DNA of 64,000 nt from Prochilodus magdalenae (taxonomy: Eukaryota > Chordata > Actinopteri > Characiformes > Prochilodontidae): the NCBI GenBank assembly GCA_024036415.1, contig JAMWET010006778.1, positions 1,156,501 to 1,220,500 on the forward strand, read 5' to 3'. The translations under genes were made by a program, and so were the position numbers. Positions 1 to 12,400 of the stretch are shown here, piece after piece (position 1 is the stretch's first letter; every line of letters begins with the position of its first letter). The notes under the pieces are model-generated. The model was given only the letters and a program-made list of their open reading frames with translations. It did no database searches and was not told the origin of the DNA.

Positions 1-1193
1 TCTTGTTGTCTCTGTCGTGTCCCTGTTGTGTTGACTGTGGTAGCTATTTTAATAGTCCTATTCTCTCTGTAAATGGTTAGGCCAAAGAATAAAAGAGCAG
101 TCTGTACATCTTTTATAGAGTTTTGTTCCAGGTTTTGTTTGCGTGCCTATGTGTATTACTCATGCAGTATTATTTGGGAATGCACTATGATAACAGAATC
201 ATACTGACAGGAATTTAATAAAATGGCATCAGACAGATGTTTAAAGTTGGTAGATGTTTCCAATCGACATTTGATAATGTGTTTATTGCACTGCTGTAAG
301 ACCAGAACGTTTAGGCAATGCTGGGCTACAATGCTAAAATATCTTTCATCGTTTCCATCATTATACTGCGTTTGTAACCCTACAGAAATGAATGTAGATT
401 AAAAGTAGAATCTAGTTGGGTAAGAAGGGCCACATGTGCTTCCTAGATAGCACTGTCTTCCTTCAGCAAGAAGGGCCCAGTTTGGGTTCTCAACTGTGGC
501 ATCGGGGGGTCCTTTCTGAGTTCCTTCCTGTGTCTATGTGGAGAGACATGCAGTCAGGTGAATTGGAAATACCAAATTTTGTCCTAGGTTTGAGTTTGTG
601 CGTGAATGTTTGTTTGTCTTGTAATGGACTGGCACACTCTCGGTGGTGTTTCCCGCATGCTCCAACATATCCACAATGCGGAAGCACAATGTGGTTTAAA
701 GAGTTGTCGTAAAAAAAAGTTGATAGTAAAGTAGCTTCAATGTACATATTTATTAGATGCTTATTATCTGTCTATGCTCAAACACATTCACATTCAGAGC
801 TTCTCAGTAAATATCTGCTGCCTGAAGCAGACCCCTTCAGTCAACTGCTTCTATTTGTGATGCTTGCTTTAGTTATAATAAGCCTATCTGGGCCCTAAAC
901 CTTCAAATGACTGGGAATCGCCAGGGTCCAAAATTTATTACACAGCTCTACAACATGAGAATAACTGGACCAGTTTGCATTGTAGTAGTATTTATAAGTC
1001 ATAGGACGTGAAGGATATTTTTTTCCCGTCATATGTATTTCCTCAAAAGGACCCCCTACAGTCTCCCTTACGAGCATCTGTTTAAACAAGTTAAATGATT
1101 AACTGCGTTCATGAACTAATCCAAGTCATAAAATGGACCACAAGACCTTCTGGACATGCAACGCATGACAACAAAACATTAATCTTGGCGCTT

Positions 1194-1231
1194 GTTGTTT
1201 GTTCTTTCTGGGTGCAACTATTTGTGCAACT
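1194..1231 (-). mobile_element. short end fragment of Tc1-like family B
   Basis: gttgtttgttctttctgggt followed by gcaactatttgtgcaac closely matches the right ends of the 33-, 59- and 61-kb remnants. It is probably a solo end or an old deletion product; only about 38 bp are recognisable. Confidence 0.4.
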
Positions 1232-3017
1232 ACATTATTAATTTATACACTTAGATTCATTATGGAAGCTGTATTCAAATATGCTGTGGCTGTTTTTAAG
1301 TAAATGTGTCCCAGACTGTGTGAATAGACAAACAGATTGTGATTAGCGCTATGCTAAAATCCAGGCGAGGTTTGTTAAACAGATTTGTAACCAAACTCAG
1401 CAGCAACTACAGTACTGCGGACATAACAAAAGGGCAAGGCAGAGTCAGAGTGAAGAAACAGGAGGGCTACGAAACCAGGCAAACAGTCAGACCAGCAAAA
1501 GAACCAAAAAGGGCAGAGACCATAGAGTAAATCAGCGAGTCCAAACCAGAATAGCAAACAAGAGTAATCATAGAGAGAACCTCTCGGTAAGCACAGTGTG
1601 GCAATACTTCACAATGAGCAGTGTGAGAGAGGAGTACTGGTACAAACAGACAGATCAAGTGTGTGGCCAATACTTGGGAGACTCGGATCTAGAAAACAGA
1701 CCGGGATTGGGAGATGGCAGACATGTGACAATGATGTCATCAGGTGGTGGGTTATGGGAAACAGAGCCTGGGAGATTGGGGTGGGACGAGAGCCAGCAGG
1801 CATGACAGAAAGCCTGAAAGCCAGTGTAACATTAAGAGCTGGGAAGAATATTCATTTTAATGTATGTGTACAGTTCAAAGATGTGTCATGTGCTGGCTAG
1901 TGTAATGCTGCCCAAACTGAGCTGCAGTCATCACAGTCACAATTAACAAACATTAAACAAACTGTTGGTGGGGTTACGTTGGTTTAAAATGAGTGGTTCA
2001 ATCATTTGCTTCGATAAAGTCAGCATGATTAAGGTATTGGGTCACTCAGAGCACAAGGATTTTAGTCTGAAGTCCAGGTCAGTTACAAGTCTGGAGCATG
2101 TTTCAACTGACTTTGAACCAATTCCATGGAACGATCCATCCAGGCTGTAGTAAAGGTCACACATGCAGGTGACCTTGCTGCTCATGTTCTGTCACAATCT
2201 GCCTCCCAGCAAAACTCCACAGCAGCTGTTAACAAATCTCTCCACCCCACAGTTTCACCTCCCTGCTCCGTTTCCCACAGCTCCATCCGCGATGGCCCAC
2301 GGCCAATTTCAGGTGACCAATGTGAATATAATTGAATTGCCGTGGCACCATTAATCTTGCTGGGGTCTTTCTGTGCCCTGCCAGTAAACGCCACTGCATT
2401 GTTCCATTACCACAAGAAAGTGAGGCTTTGAACAATGGAGCACGCTCACCCCCAATTTGATTTCCTCCCCGCTTCCTGAATGGACTGAGGCACTATAAAT
2501 AGATTCTTCTTCATTGTGCTACTGCTCCCGTGAGCACTGGGCCAGTTGTATGTGACAGTGACGGAGGCATCCTGTTGATGCTTGCATGATACTGCAGAAA
2601 GAGGAAAAAGAAGTGTTTAGAGGAAGTGTATTTTCAGTTTTTCTTCCCTTCCTCTTTTTCACCTACGTCAATCGGTTTCTAAACACGCCAGCCTGTGAAG
2701 CTGCAGTTTGATTGCTGTAAACCTCACGTAGGCAGTGGCTGTTTTGTGTGGTGCTGTCAAATTCTTACTCTCTCTAATGTTTATTGATTCTTTTGTTCCA
2801 TCCTTCTCCTTATTCAATTAGACACATTCATTAAGATCATGTTCCTTCTGTCTGCCCCTCTTAATGGACAGTTACATGGGTACAAATGGCCTCTCTCTCG
2901 TCCTCCCATTCACCCTCAACATTTCTTTTTTTCCCTCCACCGCTGCACTCTGTCCCCTTTTTGTGCTCTCTGACACCTCCACTGAAAAGTAAGGCTGCCA
3001 CTCCCGAATGGAGAACA

Positions 3018-3027
3018 GTTACGTAAC
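3018..3027. promoter_or_regulatory. palindromic PAR-bZIP (D-box) type site
   Basis: GTTACGTAAC fits the TTAYGTAA consensus of TEF/HLF/DBP and NFIL3. It lies within an intronic patch of higher complexity (about 2950-3290). Confidence 0.35.
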
Positions 3028-4998
3028 TCACAGAGGTAATTGAGCGTGCAGCGATGGCCTCCGGCCATTTGTGTGCTAATCTCCTGGAGGGGGAGCTTCG
3101 ATAGCGCTCTGCTTACCCTATCACATACTGCATGCTGGAAGACACCAGGCACGTAGGGTCCAATAAAAGGAGAGAACATTATATCTGTGAGCGTATCTTC
3201 TCTCTATCACCTAATGCCTCGTTTACTAAGCCTTAATCACTAGTCTATTTCGAGCTTTCATCACTTGTTGGCAAATTTGAATGGAGAGGATAATGGTATC
3301 TGTGGGGCGTTGAGTTCAGGCTGTCTGAGTGAGACAGATATGAGTAGCTGTCTAGCATTGAAGTCTGGACTGCATTATCTAAAACTGACAGCCAGCAGAT
3401 ACCTGTTAAGTGTCAGACCTGTTAGAAACTAAAACAGATTTTTATCAGGGCAAATCCCAGTACATGACACTAATTAGCTTGCAGAGTGTTGACAGAGTTT
3501 GAGTGATCTATAGCACCTGCAGCTATCAGTTCGTCATGAGTAGCTGAGGGTGGGGGAGGTAGGTACAGTAGCTGTATCTGTAAGTAGTACTTTTGTACCT
3601 TTGTTTAAAAATCTGGATTATTATGATGAAGCTATACAACAGAAATTAATCCAGTCACCAATCACAGTTCAGCGCCATGATGCTTCCACTTACATAGTAA
3701 CCTGTCACAGAATAGGGTCATGTCTCTATAAACAGGTCAGCAATAGCTAGCAATATGGACAGGTACCTAGTATGAAGGAACGGTAATGAAGGATTGACCA
3801 GGGCTGTAGGACAAGAGGGGGGCCTAGGAGGTGCAGTAGCCCTGCTAGCCACCAAGGCAGCCCTGTACTAAAAAGATTTGAGAACTGTAAGCTATAATAT
3901 AGCAGAAAAAATCATGTTTAGGCAAATATAGATGTTAAACCAAGACTGGTGTCTGATGCTTATTTAGCTTTACACTCTACCTATAAGGCTAATGTAGCTA
4001 ACCAGCAATAAAAGCTTATTCTTCATTACTGCTTAAATTAACAGGCTTGCTCATGACACTGTATGGATGTCATGAGACACTGTTATCTGTATACTATCTA
4101 AATTAAAATATAAAGTATAAAATACTAAAATATAGGAAACGTCAGGCAGGATTTATGACTTGAAGTATTCTTGTGTAAATGATCACATTAGATTAAATAA
4201 AGGACACAAGGAACCTGAATAACAGATGTGGTATGCTTTACTTTTAGCACAGGCAATATAGCCTACGGATATACATATATAGACACAGCTCTGTAAGATT
4301 TGGAGTATATCTTTTATGGCAGCTTGATAGCCCTTACTTGAATCTTAAGATTCATCTCTATGCAAATCTTTCAGCACATCTGTTGGATCACATTGTTCTC
4401 TTATAGGCTGTGGCAGCAGTAAGCTTAACTGTCTTACAGTGAACAGATCTACTGTTTTTTTTTTCTCCACACTCCCTCCATCATCTGTCTGTCTAACATG
4501 GGGCATGTTTGTGGAGAGATGTTTGGTGGTAGTGAGGTATTTTGCACCTGAGTGAGCTGGGTGATTGTCAGTTTGGTGTCACTGTCTAAAATGATGTGCT
4601 ACAGTGCAAGCCATTGCCTTACTGGTGATTATGTCATACTGACAGGAGTGATGTCATGCTGTTACAGAATCGCATGTGCAGCTGCATTGTTGCGCACATT
4701 AATGAATGCAGTATTTATAGTCAGTAATTGTGGTAAGAAGGCGAGACATGGTATTGAGTGAAAGTTTAGACTGTCGAAATTAAATTTTTTGGAATTCTTT
4801 GACTGAATCTCATCAGTGCTAATAATGAATCTCATGACTGTTTGTGGTTTCTTATGAAATTAATGAGCGTATGGCACTAAAAACGAAAGACTGACATCTA
4901 GACACCCATGAAGAAGGGTTCCTACATGCACCTGTCAATCAGTTATGTTAATAATATCTATATTATTTAAGCTCTAATCTGTGACCTTGTGTCCGCAG

Positions 4999-5187
4999 GG
5001 CCTGTATGTGTTTGCAGTTTACTTCATCATGCATAACCAGCTCTGCTGGCCAGCTAAGGCCAGTTACACAGTGGAGATGAATGGCCACAGCGGTCCTGAC
5101 GGCGTCTTCCAGAGCACTGGGGCCACCACTGTTGGAGGAGAAGAGATCAGCAAGTCCACTCAGAACCTCATCAGCGCTATGGAGGAG
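4999..5187 (+). CDS. adgrv1: adgrv1 exon: end of TM7 and start of cytoplasmic tail
   Basis: Sixty-three codons between a pyrimidine-rich acceptor (cag at 4996-4998) and a donor gtgggg at 5188. It begins [14 protein letters not shown], the last hydrophobic helix, followed by the juxtamembrane [14 protein letters not shown] stretch, and ends AMEE. Reading through the donor adds V and then non-family sequence, so the splice at 5187 (phase 0) is preferred. The donor is a weaker GT (no A at +3). Confidence 0.94.
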
Positions 5188-6442
5188 GTGGGGCTTGATT
5201 TTTTTATTTATTTAGTGCATCAGCTTTTAAAAGAGCTTGACTGAATGTTGTTTAGCTTATAAAAAACAATATCATGATGCCATGAGTTTCTTACTATCAG
5301 CGTTAATTCCGGCAATACAACTTCAACTACTGGTGACTATTCAGTCAGGTTTTAGTTATCGCTGACTTAGCAGGACATGTGAAGGTTAAAGTAACTATCT
5401 GTGTCTGTTTTATCATGTATTTTCAGGTTGGCAGCATTTTGTTTGATTTTGGCACCCGAAGTGTTTCTGTGTGTTTGTGGGTGCATTTGTGTGTGTTTTC
5501 CCAGGAGTCCCCGCATCCATGTGTGTTTGCGCAGTCATCGTTTCTCGGCCCACTCACACAACACTTTGCTCTCTAAACATTGAGTTACACACACACAAAA
5601 ATACACACACCCCTATTCAATAAGGTTCTGTAATGGGTGAAGACACTCTCTGTTCAGCTGTGTCTGTAACCCGGGTGAGCCATTGAAAATAGATATACGC
5701 AGGTTAAGAAGTCCAAAGTTTGGGGTCAGTCTTTTCAATACATTAAAAAATAATAATTTGGTGGCAAAAAGTAATTGAAAAATGAATCTCATGTAATAAT
5801 CCTGACTAAACAGTACATTAGATAAGTAGAGTACATTATTAATCATTTACTAACTTAATAATGGATGTATTGTTGTTCCCCAATAACATAACATGCATCT
5901 TTATATTATCTTTTATTTGATGTCTACCTTTAATCTGCATTGTACATATTATTATTCTTTATAAAAAAAAACAGTAGTATTACAATATCTGTGTTTCAAC
6001 TCAAACATTTTGCTAATTTTATGCACATTTCTAGTTCTTATTTACGACAGCTATGCAAAGAAACTTTAGATGCTTGGATGACTGATTATGAGGTTGTATA
6101 AGTAAACAGGTTTAGGAGTAAAGTAGTTTAACCAACTTACTTCACTCAGTCAGCTGCAGTTTTACTTCTGCTTAAAGCAATAAAGCAACAATTTAGAAAG
6201 GCACTAGATGTTCACAGCATTGCAACGCATTTATCCAGCCTGGGTTTAAACTGAGAACCTTAGTGATCTTCGCGCCAGGCTCTGTTATTCTGCAGGGGCA
6301 GATTTAATTTGATCGTACCCCGGCGTGGGCTCGAGCGCCTGAGTAATCTTGTTTCATTCATGAGAGCACAAACTTTTGGGATTTAGGACTCCAGATTATC
6401 ACATGCAGCCTAGAGGGAAAGTGAGGCAAGGGGAATGGAATA

Positions 6443-6478
<36 letters not shown>

Positions 6479-9400
6479 GGAGATAGGAGTAGAGAGAATG
6501 AGAAAAAAACAGAGCCGAGAGAGGGAATAGAGGCTAGCCGTCTGTTCAGGCATCACGAACAAATCTGACAAATCCAGCAGTGCCTGGTGGTGCCTAATTC
6601 ACCTAACCTCAGACCTTCTGTTCTGATTTCAAGCTGTGTCCAGTGAGCCACTCCACCAGATGCTGGTGCCTGTGACTGGAGAAACTGGACGGATTTTGCT
6701 TCCTTTCCCATGGGAACTCCAGCACTGCCACTCCTTTACCGCCACTCCCTATGAAAGGAAATGAACTCAGCACTAAAAGGAAGCAGAGAGAACAAATGCT
6801 TCCCAAATGTTCACGAGATAGATTACCATTCAAAAGCTTGGAATCACTAGTTTTACCAGCATTTACCTAATACTATACTATACGCCATACACATTACAAA
6901 CTACTGTGCAGTCTCTTCACCTGTGCAGTCTCTTCACCTGTGCAGACTCTTCACCTGTGCAGACTCTTTACCTGTGCAAACTCTTCACCTGTGCAGACTC
7001 TTTACCTGTGCAAACTCATCACCTGTGCAAACTCTTCACCTGTGCAAACTCTTCACCTGTGCAGACTCTTTACCTGTGCAAACTCTTCACCTGTGCAGAC
7101 TCTTTACCTGTGCAAACTCTTCACCTGTTTAATTTCCAGTCAGGCCAATAAATACAAGCTGTTAATTTGGGAAATAAGCAGGAAACATATATTGAAGAAA
7201 AGACACCTTTTCACACAACACTGCTGTTGAAGTAAGCACATCCTAAACGGCATAATGAAGCTCCATCCCCCCAGAGAACAGAGTTCCTAACAAGTCAATA
7301 CTTGAGGAACATCTGTCAATGCTTGAGGATCATGCTGTTCCAGAATCACCCTTTCTGTTGACAGTGTGTTTCCATGGCGTTTGTTTAACTTCTGGAATTA
7401 CAGCTCATACAAACACAGACATTTTCCAAGTCATTTTTGGTGTAATTTTTTTTGGTTTGTTCATCCTGGAATTTACACATGATGTAAAGGGCAACAGGTG
7501 CTTTCAAATTTAAGTAAAGCATTGAAAAACAACAAAAATGAGGATAAGATACAATGTTTTGTGTGACAGCAGTGATATATACACCTCTACAGCACCTTTA
7601 CAACACCTCTACAGGTTACTTTTATTTCTAATTAGAAGTTTAATTAGAAGTGAGTATCTAAGTATTGAACAGTGTACAGCTTTGTTCATCATTTTATTTT
7701 AAAGCTTCTTATTTACTTGAAACCTGTGAAATTATAAAGGATTAGAATCATTTTATAGCTTCTAGAGCTGCACCAGGATTTGTTATTAAAAACATCAATT
7801 CCGAACAGCAGTTTTCTTTGTTGCTTGTTTTTCACTCCTTGATGTGGTGTTGTATAGGGAGAGACTACGCTCACAGGAAATAACTGGGTGGCAAAAGGCA
7901 ACATTTTTCAAACTGCTGTATTTTGTGATGCATTATTATTGTGTGTGCTATTTGAAATTCTTGGGTTGTGATAAAAGAGGAAGGAAAGTGCATTCATCAA
8001 GGCAGTGTGAGAGAGGGGAGATGGAGGAAAGGAAGATGAATGGTTCATATAACGGGCTAACTCTGTGTGCACTCTCTATAGTCCACTGAAATCTTCTTAG
8101 AGGTTGCAGAGAAACATTCTATCCTCTTTGTACATGCGTTGCTAAAATACGCAGTGCATTATATTGGGTTTTATTTGAGCATCGATAGACTCCATGGTCA
8201 ATATGACTTTAACCTAGCCTGCTTTCACCTTTGCAGTCTAGAGAAAAGCAAATGCTGCTGTGTTGTTAGCCCAGGCACTGCTGTTCGGCAGTGTGCAAGG
8301 GCATTTATTTAACCGAAGCATCTTTTTTACTTGTCACTCGTTTCCAGACATCTTTATTCAGCTTTATTCCATAGGCTCTGTCTGTAGTCCTAAGTGTCTG
8401 AGCTCCATTTATTTATTAAATTCATATCAAAGGGACGCTTCTTCTGCCAGTTATCAGCATTTCCCAGCTGAATCAGCATGCAGCCATTTGGTGTGTAGTG
8501 AGCCCCAAAGCAATAGTAGCATGATTCAGAGCACTGAGTCATTCAGAGTTGGCCAGTGAACTCTTTCACCTCTCCAAACCCCATTTTACCCTTTAGCCAA
8601 CCATGGCAGTATAATCTTATGATGACCCCTTCATGAACCACAAGAACAGGGTCATATTATGGCCTAGTGGGGCTCCTGGTGAACTCTTTTATTGGGAGCC
8701 CTACCACAGTCAAGATATAAGGCGACATAACACTGACATGCATCATTTCTCTAAGCACATCTTAATTTAATAGACACATCGTGACACAACTGTGCAACAG
8801 TGCACCTTTATTCCTCCTTGTAGATTAGGAAAACTCACTGCACTGTAGGGCTCGCTGTAAAAGGCTTCATGCATATATTATTAAAATGGCAGGTAATTTG
8901 TAGTGCCACAGTTACAGACGGTAGTCCATCTGTTTCTCTTCATACTTTGTTAGCCCCAATGGCCCTTTTCTTCAGTGGTCAGGAGCCCAAGAAGGCCCCC
9001 ACAGAGCAGTATTATGTAGGTGGTGAGTCGTTCTCAGCAATGCACCGACACTGACGTGGTAGTGGTGTTGGGTTGGTAGGCATGGTTCAGACAGAGCAGT
9101 GCTGCTGCAGTGTTTAAACAGTGTGTCCACTCTCTGTCCCCTCAGTGAGTTTAGACACATTGATATTCCTACCTTGTTAATCTACCTTGTAGATGTAAAG
9201 TCAGAGAGGAGAGCTCATCTATTCCTTAACAGTTTGAGTCGGTCGTCTTCTGGTGCTTGATCAGTGGTCACAGGATGGTGCCCACAGGACGCTGTTGGCT
9301 GGATAGTTTTCGTTGGTGGACTATTCTCAGTCCAGCAGTGACACAGAAGTGTTTAAACACTCCAGCACAGCTGTCTCTGATCCACTCACACCAGCACAAC

Positions 9401-12400
9401 ACACACTAACACACCACCACCACATCACTGTCACTGCAGGGCTAAGAATAATCCACCTCTCACATAACACCTGTTCTGTGATGGTCCACTGTGGGGTCCT
9501 GATTATTGAAGAACAGAGTGAATGGGTCTTAAGAAAGTATTTAAAGCAACAGATGGACTACAGCCTAGTTATATACCCTTAACGGTGAGTGGAGCTGATA
9601 GAATAGACAAGCATGCAAGCAGGTGTTTTGTATAATACAGTGCTCAGTGAGTGTAGGTGTACAACACCTGATTAAACAGGGCCACTGTTGACTAGACACT
9701 GATGGTGTAAGGCTGGTACAAGCAGAGGAGTAAACATGTTTTGACTCCTGAATAGTTCTGTTTATTTTAAGTTGAAGCTGTGAGTGTTATATTCCTTTTG
9801 TGTTGCTAGACATGCTTTAAATTCAAATCTGTTTGAAATCTTTTGAAGTGCATTCGTTTACTGACCATGTATCTATCTTTTTCTTCACATGTGCTGTTCA
9901 GATCTCAGCAGACTGGGAGAGAGCATCCCTCAGGCCGAGCAGTCAGCCCAGCAGTGTGTTCAAACAGGGTGCTGAAAACGGCACCTATCCTTCTGAGGGC
10001 GGCTTCATTAACACAAATCTAGTCCAAGATGAAGAGTCACAGGAGTTTGATGACCTCATATTTGCCTTAAAGACCGGTAAGACTTTCCTTCAAAAATAAA
10101 CCTCAATTTCTTACCACTCTACCGTATCTATTACATTATGATTACTTTATATTATGCTAATTATACTAATTCATTCTATTATGTCCACAGTTTACTGAGC
10201 TATAGTTTATTCTTCAGTTTATCAGATGCTTATAGTATATATTAAGACTATTCAACTGAATTTGATGAGTTTAATTGTTTTAATAAAAAACCTGCTCCAG
10301 TGCTTCCATGTCACTACCACAACACAAATATTTTATTCACACGTTAGCCACACCTCTGCATTTTAGAGCAGGAAGTCAGAATGAATCGAAGTGGCTAAAG
10401 ATGGTATCTACACACAGAACCTGACAGTATCTGAATTCCACAGTTGCAAACAGTTCTGTGGTTTAGGAACACATTATGAATCTGACATTTTTGGGCCTTT
10501 CTCAAAACCAAATGTAAAAAAAGATATTGTATCTAACATTTTTATTTTTTATTTATATTATACTTTTCTGCTGATTCATTTTTTTAAATGAGAAGGTTTT
10601 AAAATTATTAGAAAAAGCTGTTGTGATAAACTACTTCATATATAACATATAAGTGCTATATAGGGTGAACTTGTTTGTATACTAAGTACCATTTATACAA
10701 TCTGAATAGCATGTTCATGGTCATTGTCTGCAAATCCTTACCATATTAGGTGTAAGTACTTGTACTAGGATAGTTTCTTGGAAAAATCAACTTTGCATTT
10801 GGTGTTAATTTTTCTTTCAATGTGACAGTCAACATTAAAACATTACCCTGAAATAACATTAATATTAACTTCCCAAATTAGATTTTTCTTAATATTGTTG
10901 GTCCTACAGTGCTGCATACGTTTTTATGATCTTTTCTTAGTGCCTCTGCTGACTTACTGCTGTGAACGCTATTGGAGTCTATCATCAATGTTTAATGAGA
11001 TAGGGCCCAGTATGTGTGATGATGCATCACTGTGATCTATTACTGCTCAGCTTAACTTCTTTTTACCAATAATGAATGAATAGCACTCTTATACCATGCA
11101 GTCTAAAAATTATGCTTCAGCTGATGATGTGCTGTTGGCTTTTACTTGTAAAGGCTGGACTTTGAATTCAAGGCAACCAATGCTTTTTCCACTTAGTAGC
11201 TTCAACTTTCAGCAGTTCATTGCCAGTTATCTTCCTTCACTGAGATGCCCTTTAGACCCCTATGGCATGAGGTCAAGCTGCCGGTTACTTTTCGAAAGAC
11301 TGTCCTATCATAAAAGCTGGACACAGGAAGGACATGTGTTTTTAACCCTTTAACAAAAGTAATTGCCAAAATAGTGGGATGCTCAGGAGTGGCTGCCCAG
11401 GTCACCATATCCAATGCGACCGTACAGAGCACCTCGGCATTAGTATGTGCAGCAGTGGAATTTTGTCCTCAGGAGTATAGCCTTTAGATGAGACTGAGCA
11501 GCCTTCATGACCCAGAACGAGTCATCCAGCATCAGTTCCTGACCTTACTAATGCAACTAAATCCTTACAGTAGTTTTCCTACATGGAGTAGATGAGGAGC
11601 AAAACCTTTTGTCTTAGGGGTTCAAGTAATTATTGCTATAATAACATGGTGTGATATTGTAAACTCTGTTTGACATGCAAATATTGTTATGTTTTATTAC
11701 TTAAATACTTCTAACAATATACAGATTAAAATGTTAAAAGGTCAAAAGGTTTCAAACCACATTTTGAGCAGCGCTGATCTAGTGTTAAACCTTCCCACTA
11801 CCATAGAGACTGTTATTATAGCTTTACATTAATATAAGTCTCTGAAATAGTATGTGGGTTGACTGAATAAGGACTGCTGTAATACATTTTATTAATGAGT
11901 AAATAAGCGATCCTGCCTTGGACCTTCTAGTGGATTACCTGCCTTAACACCCTCCTTGCAACTCCAAAAGGGTTTTCTAATCAGCTGATAAGTTGAACGA
12001 GGTGTGCTGGGTGCAGGTAAAGCACTAAAGTGTGCAGAGCAGGGTGCCTCCAGGACCAGGGTGGAGAAACACTGATCGAGTACTTTCCATGCCTTTCTAT
12101 TTCAGTGTAGATCCACAGTTAATACACAGTAAAGCTACTGAGTGTGTTTGTTCATGTTTACCATTCACAATGTGTAAGGCCACCTTCTGCTTCTGTCTAC
12201 ACACGGTTCCTGATATCTCTGTAAGTTAGAGGCATATTAGCTTGACTGATGCACTAATTTATCTCTCAGTAAGAGTTTTTGATGCAGGCTAGATCTCTCT
12301 GATAGCAGTCTTATATAATCTTAGGCCCAGCAGCTTCAACCATACCAGCCTGGGGGATAAAATATCACATTTTAAGTTTAAGAAAATTAGATATTAATAT

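Larger units (their letters stand above)
1..4998 (+). other. adgrv1: adgrv1 intron (3' part)
   Basis: No exon recognised. The preceding adgrv1 exons, which encode the other membrane helices, would show hydrophobic frames of 50 or more residues; none is seen here, so this intron extends off the left edge. It holds a short Tc1-family B fragment (about 1194-1231), a complex, less AT-rich stretch at about 2950-3290 with a palindromic bZIP site, and otherwise ordinary AT-rich DNA. Confidence 0.7.
5188..9901 (+). other. adgrv1: adgrv1 intron
   Basis: Contains a GA run (6443-6480), a 17-bp minisatellite (6904-7124) and a long palindromic dispersed element (about 8970-9640). No additional exon of the receptor is visible; the flanking exons join in phase 0. 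Confidence 0.85.

Noticed and set aside
1360..1810. A/G-rich stretch resembling known dispersed fish repeats (agaccagcaaaagaaccaaa type)
   Set aside because: I could not define ends, inverted repeats or a second copy in the window, so it is not listed as an element.
6904..7124. CRISPR-like array of short repeats
   Set aside because: Units are contiguous with no spacers, in a vertebrate intron; it is a minisatellite.
6906..7230. Three overlapping open frames with Leu/Cys/Thr-rich periodic peptides
   Set aside because: They are direct products of the 17-bp minisatellite, which is open in every forward frame. No splice sites or gene context.
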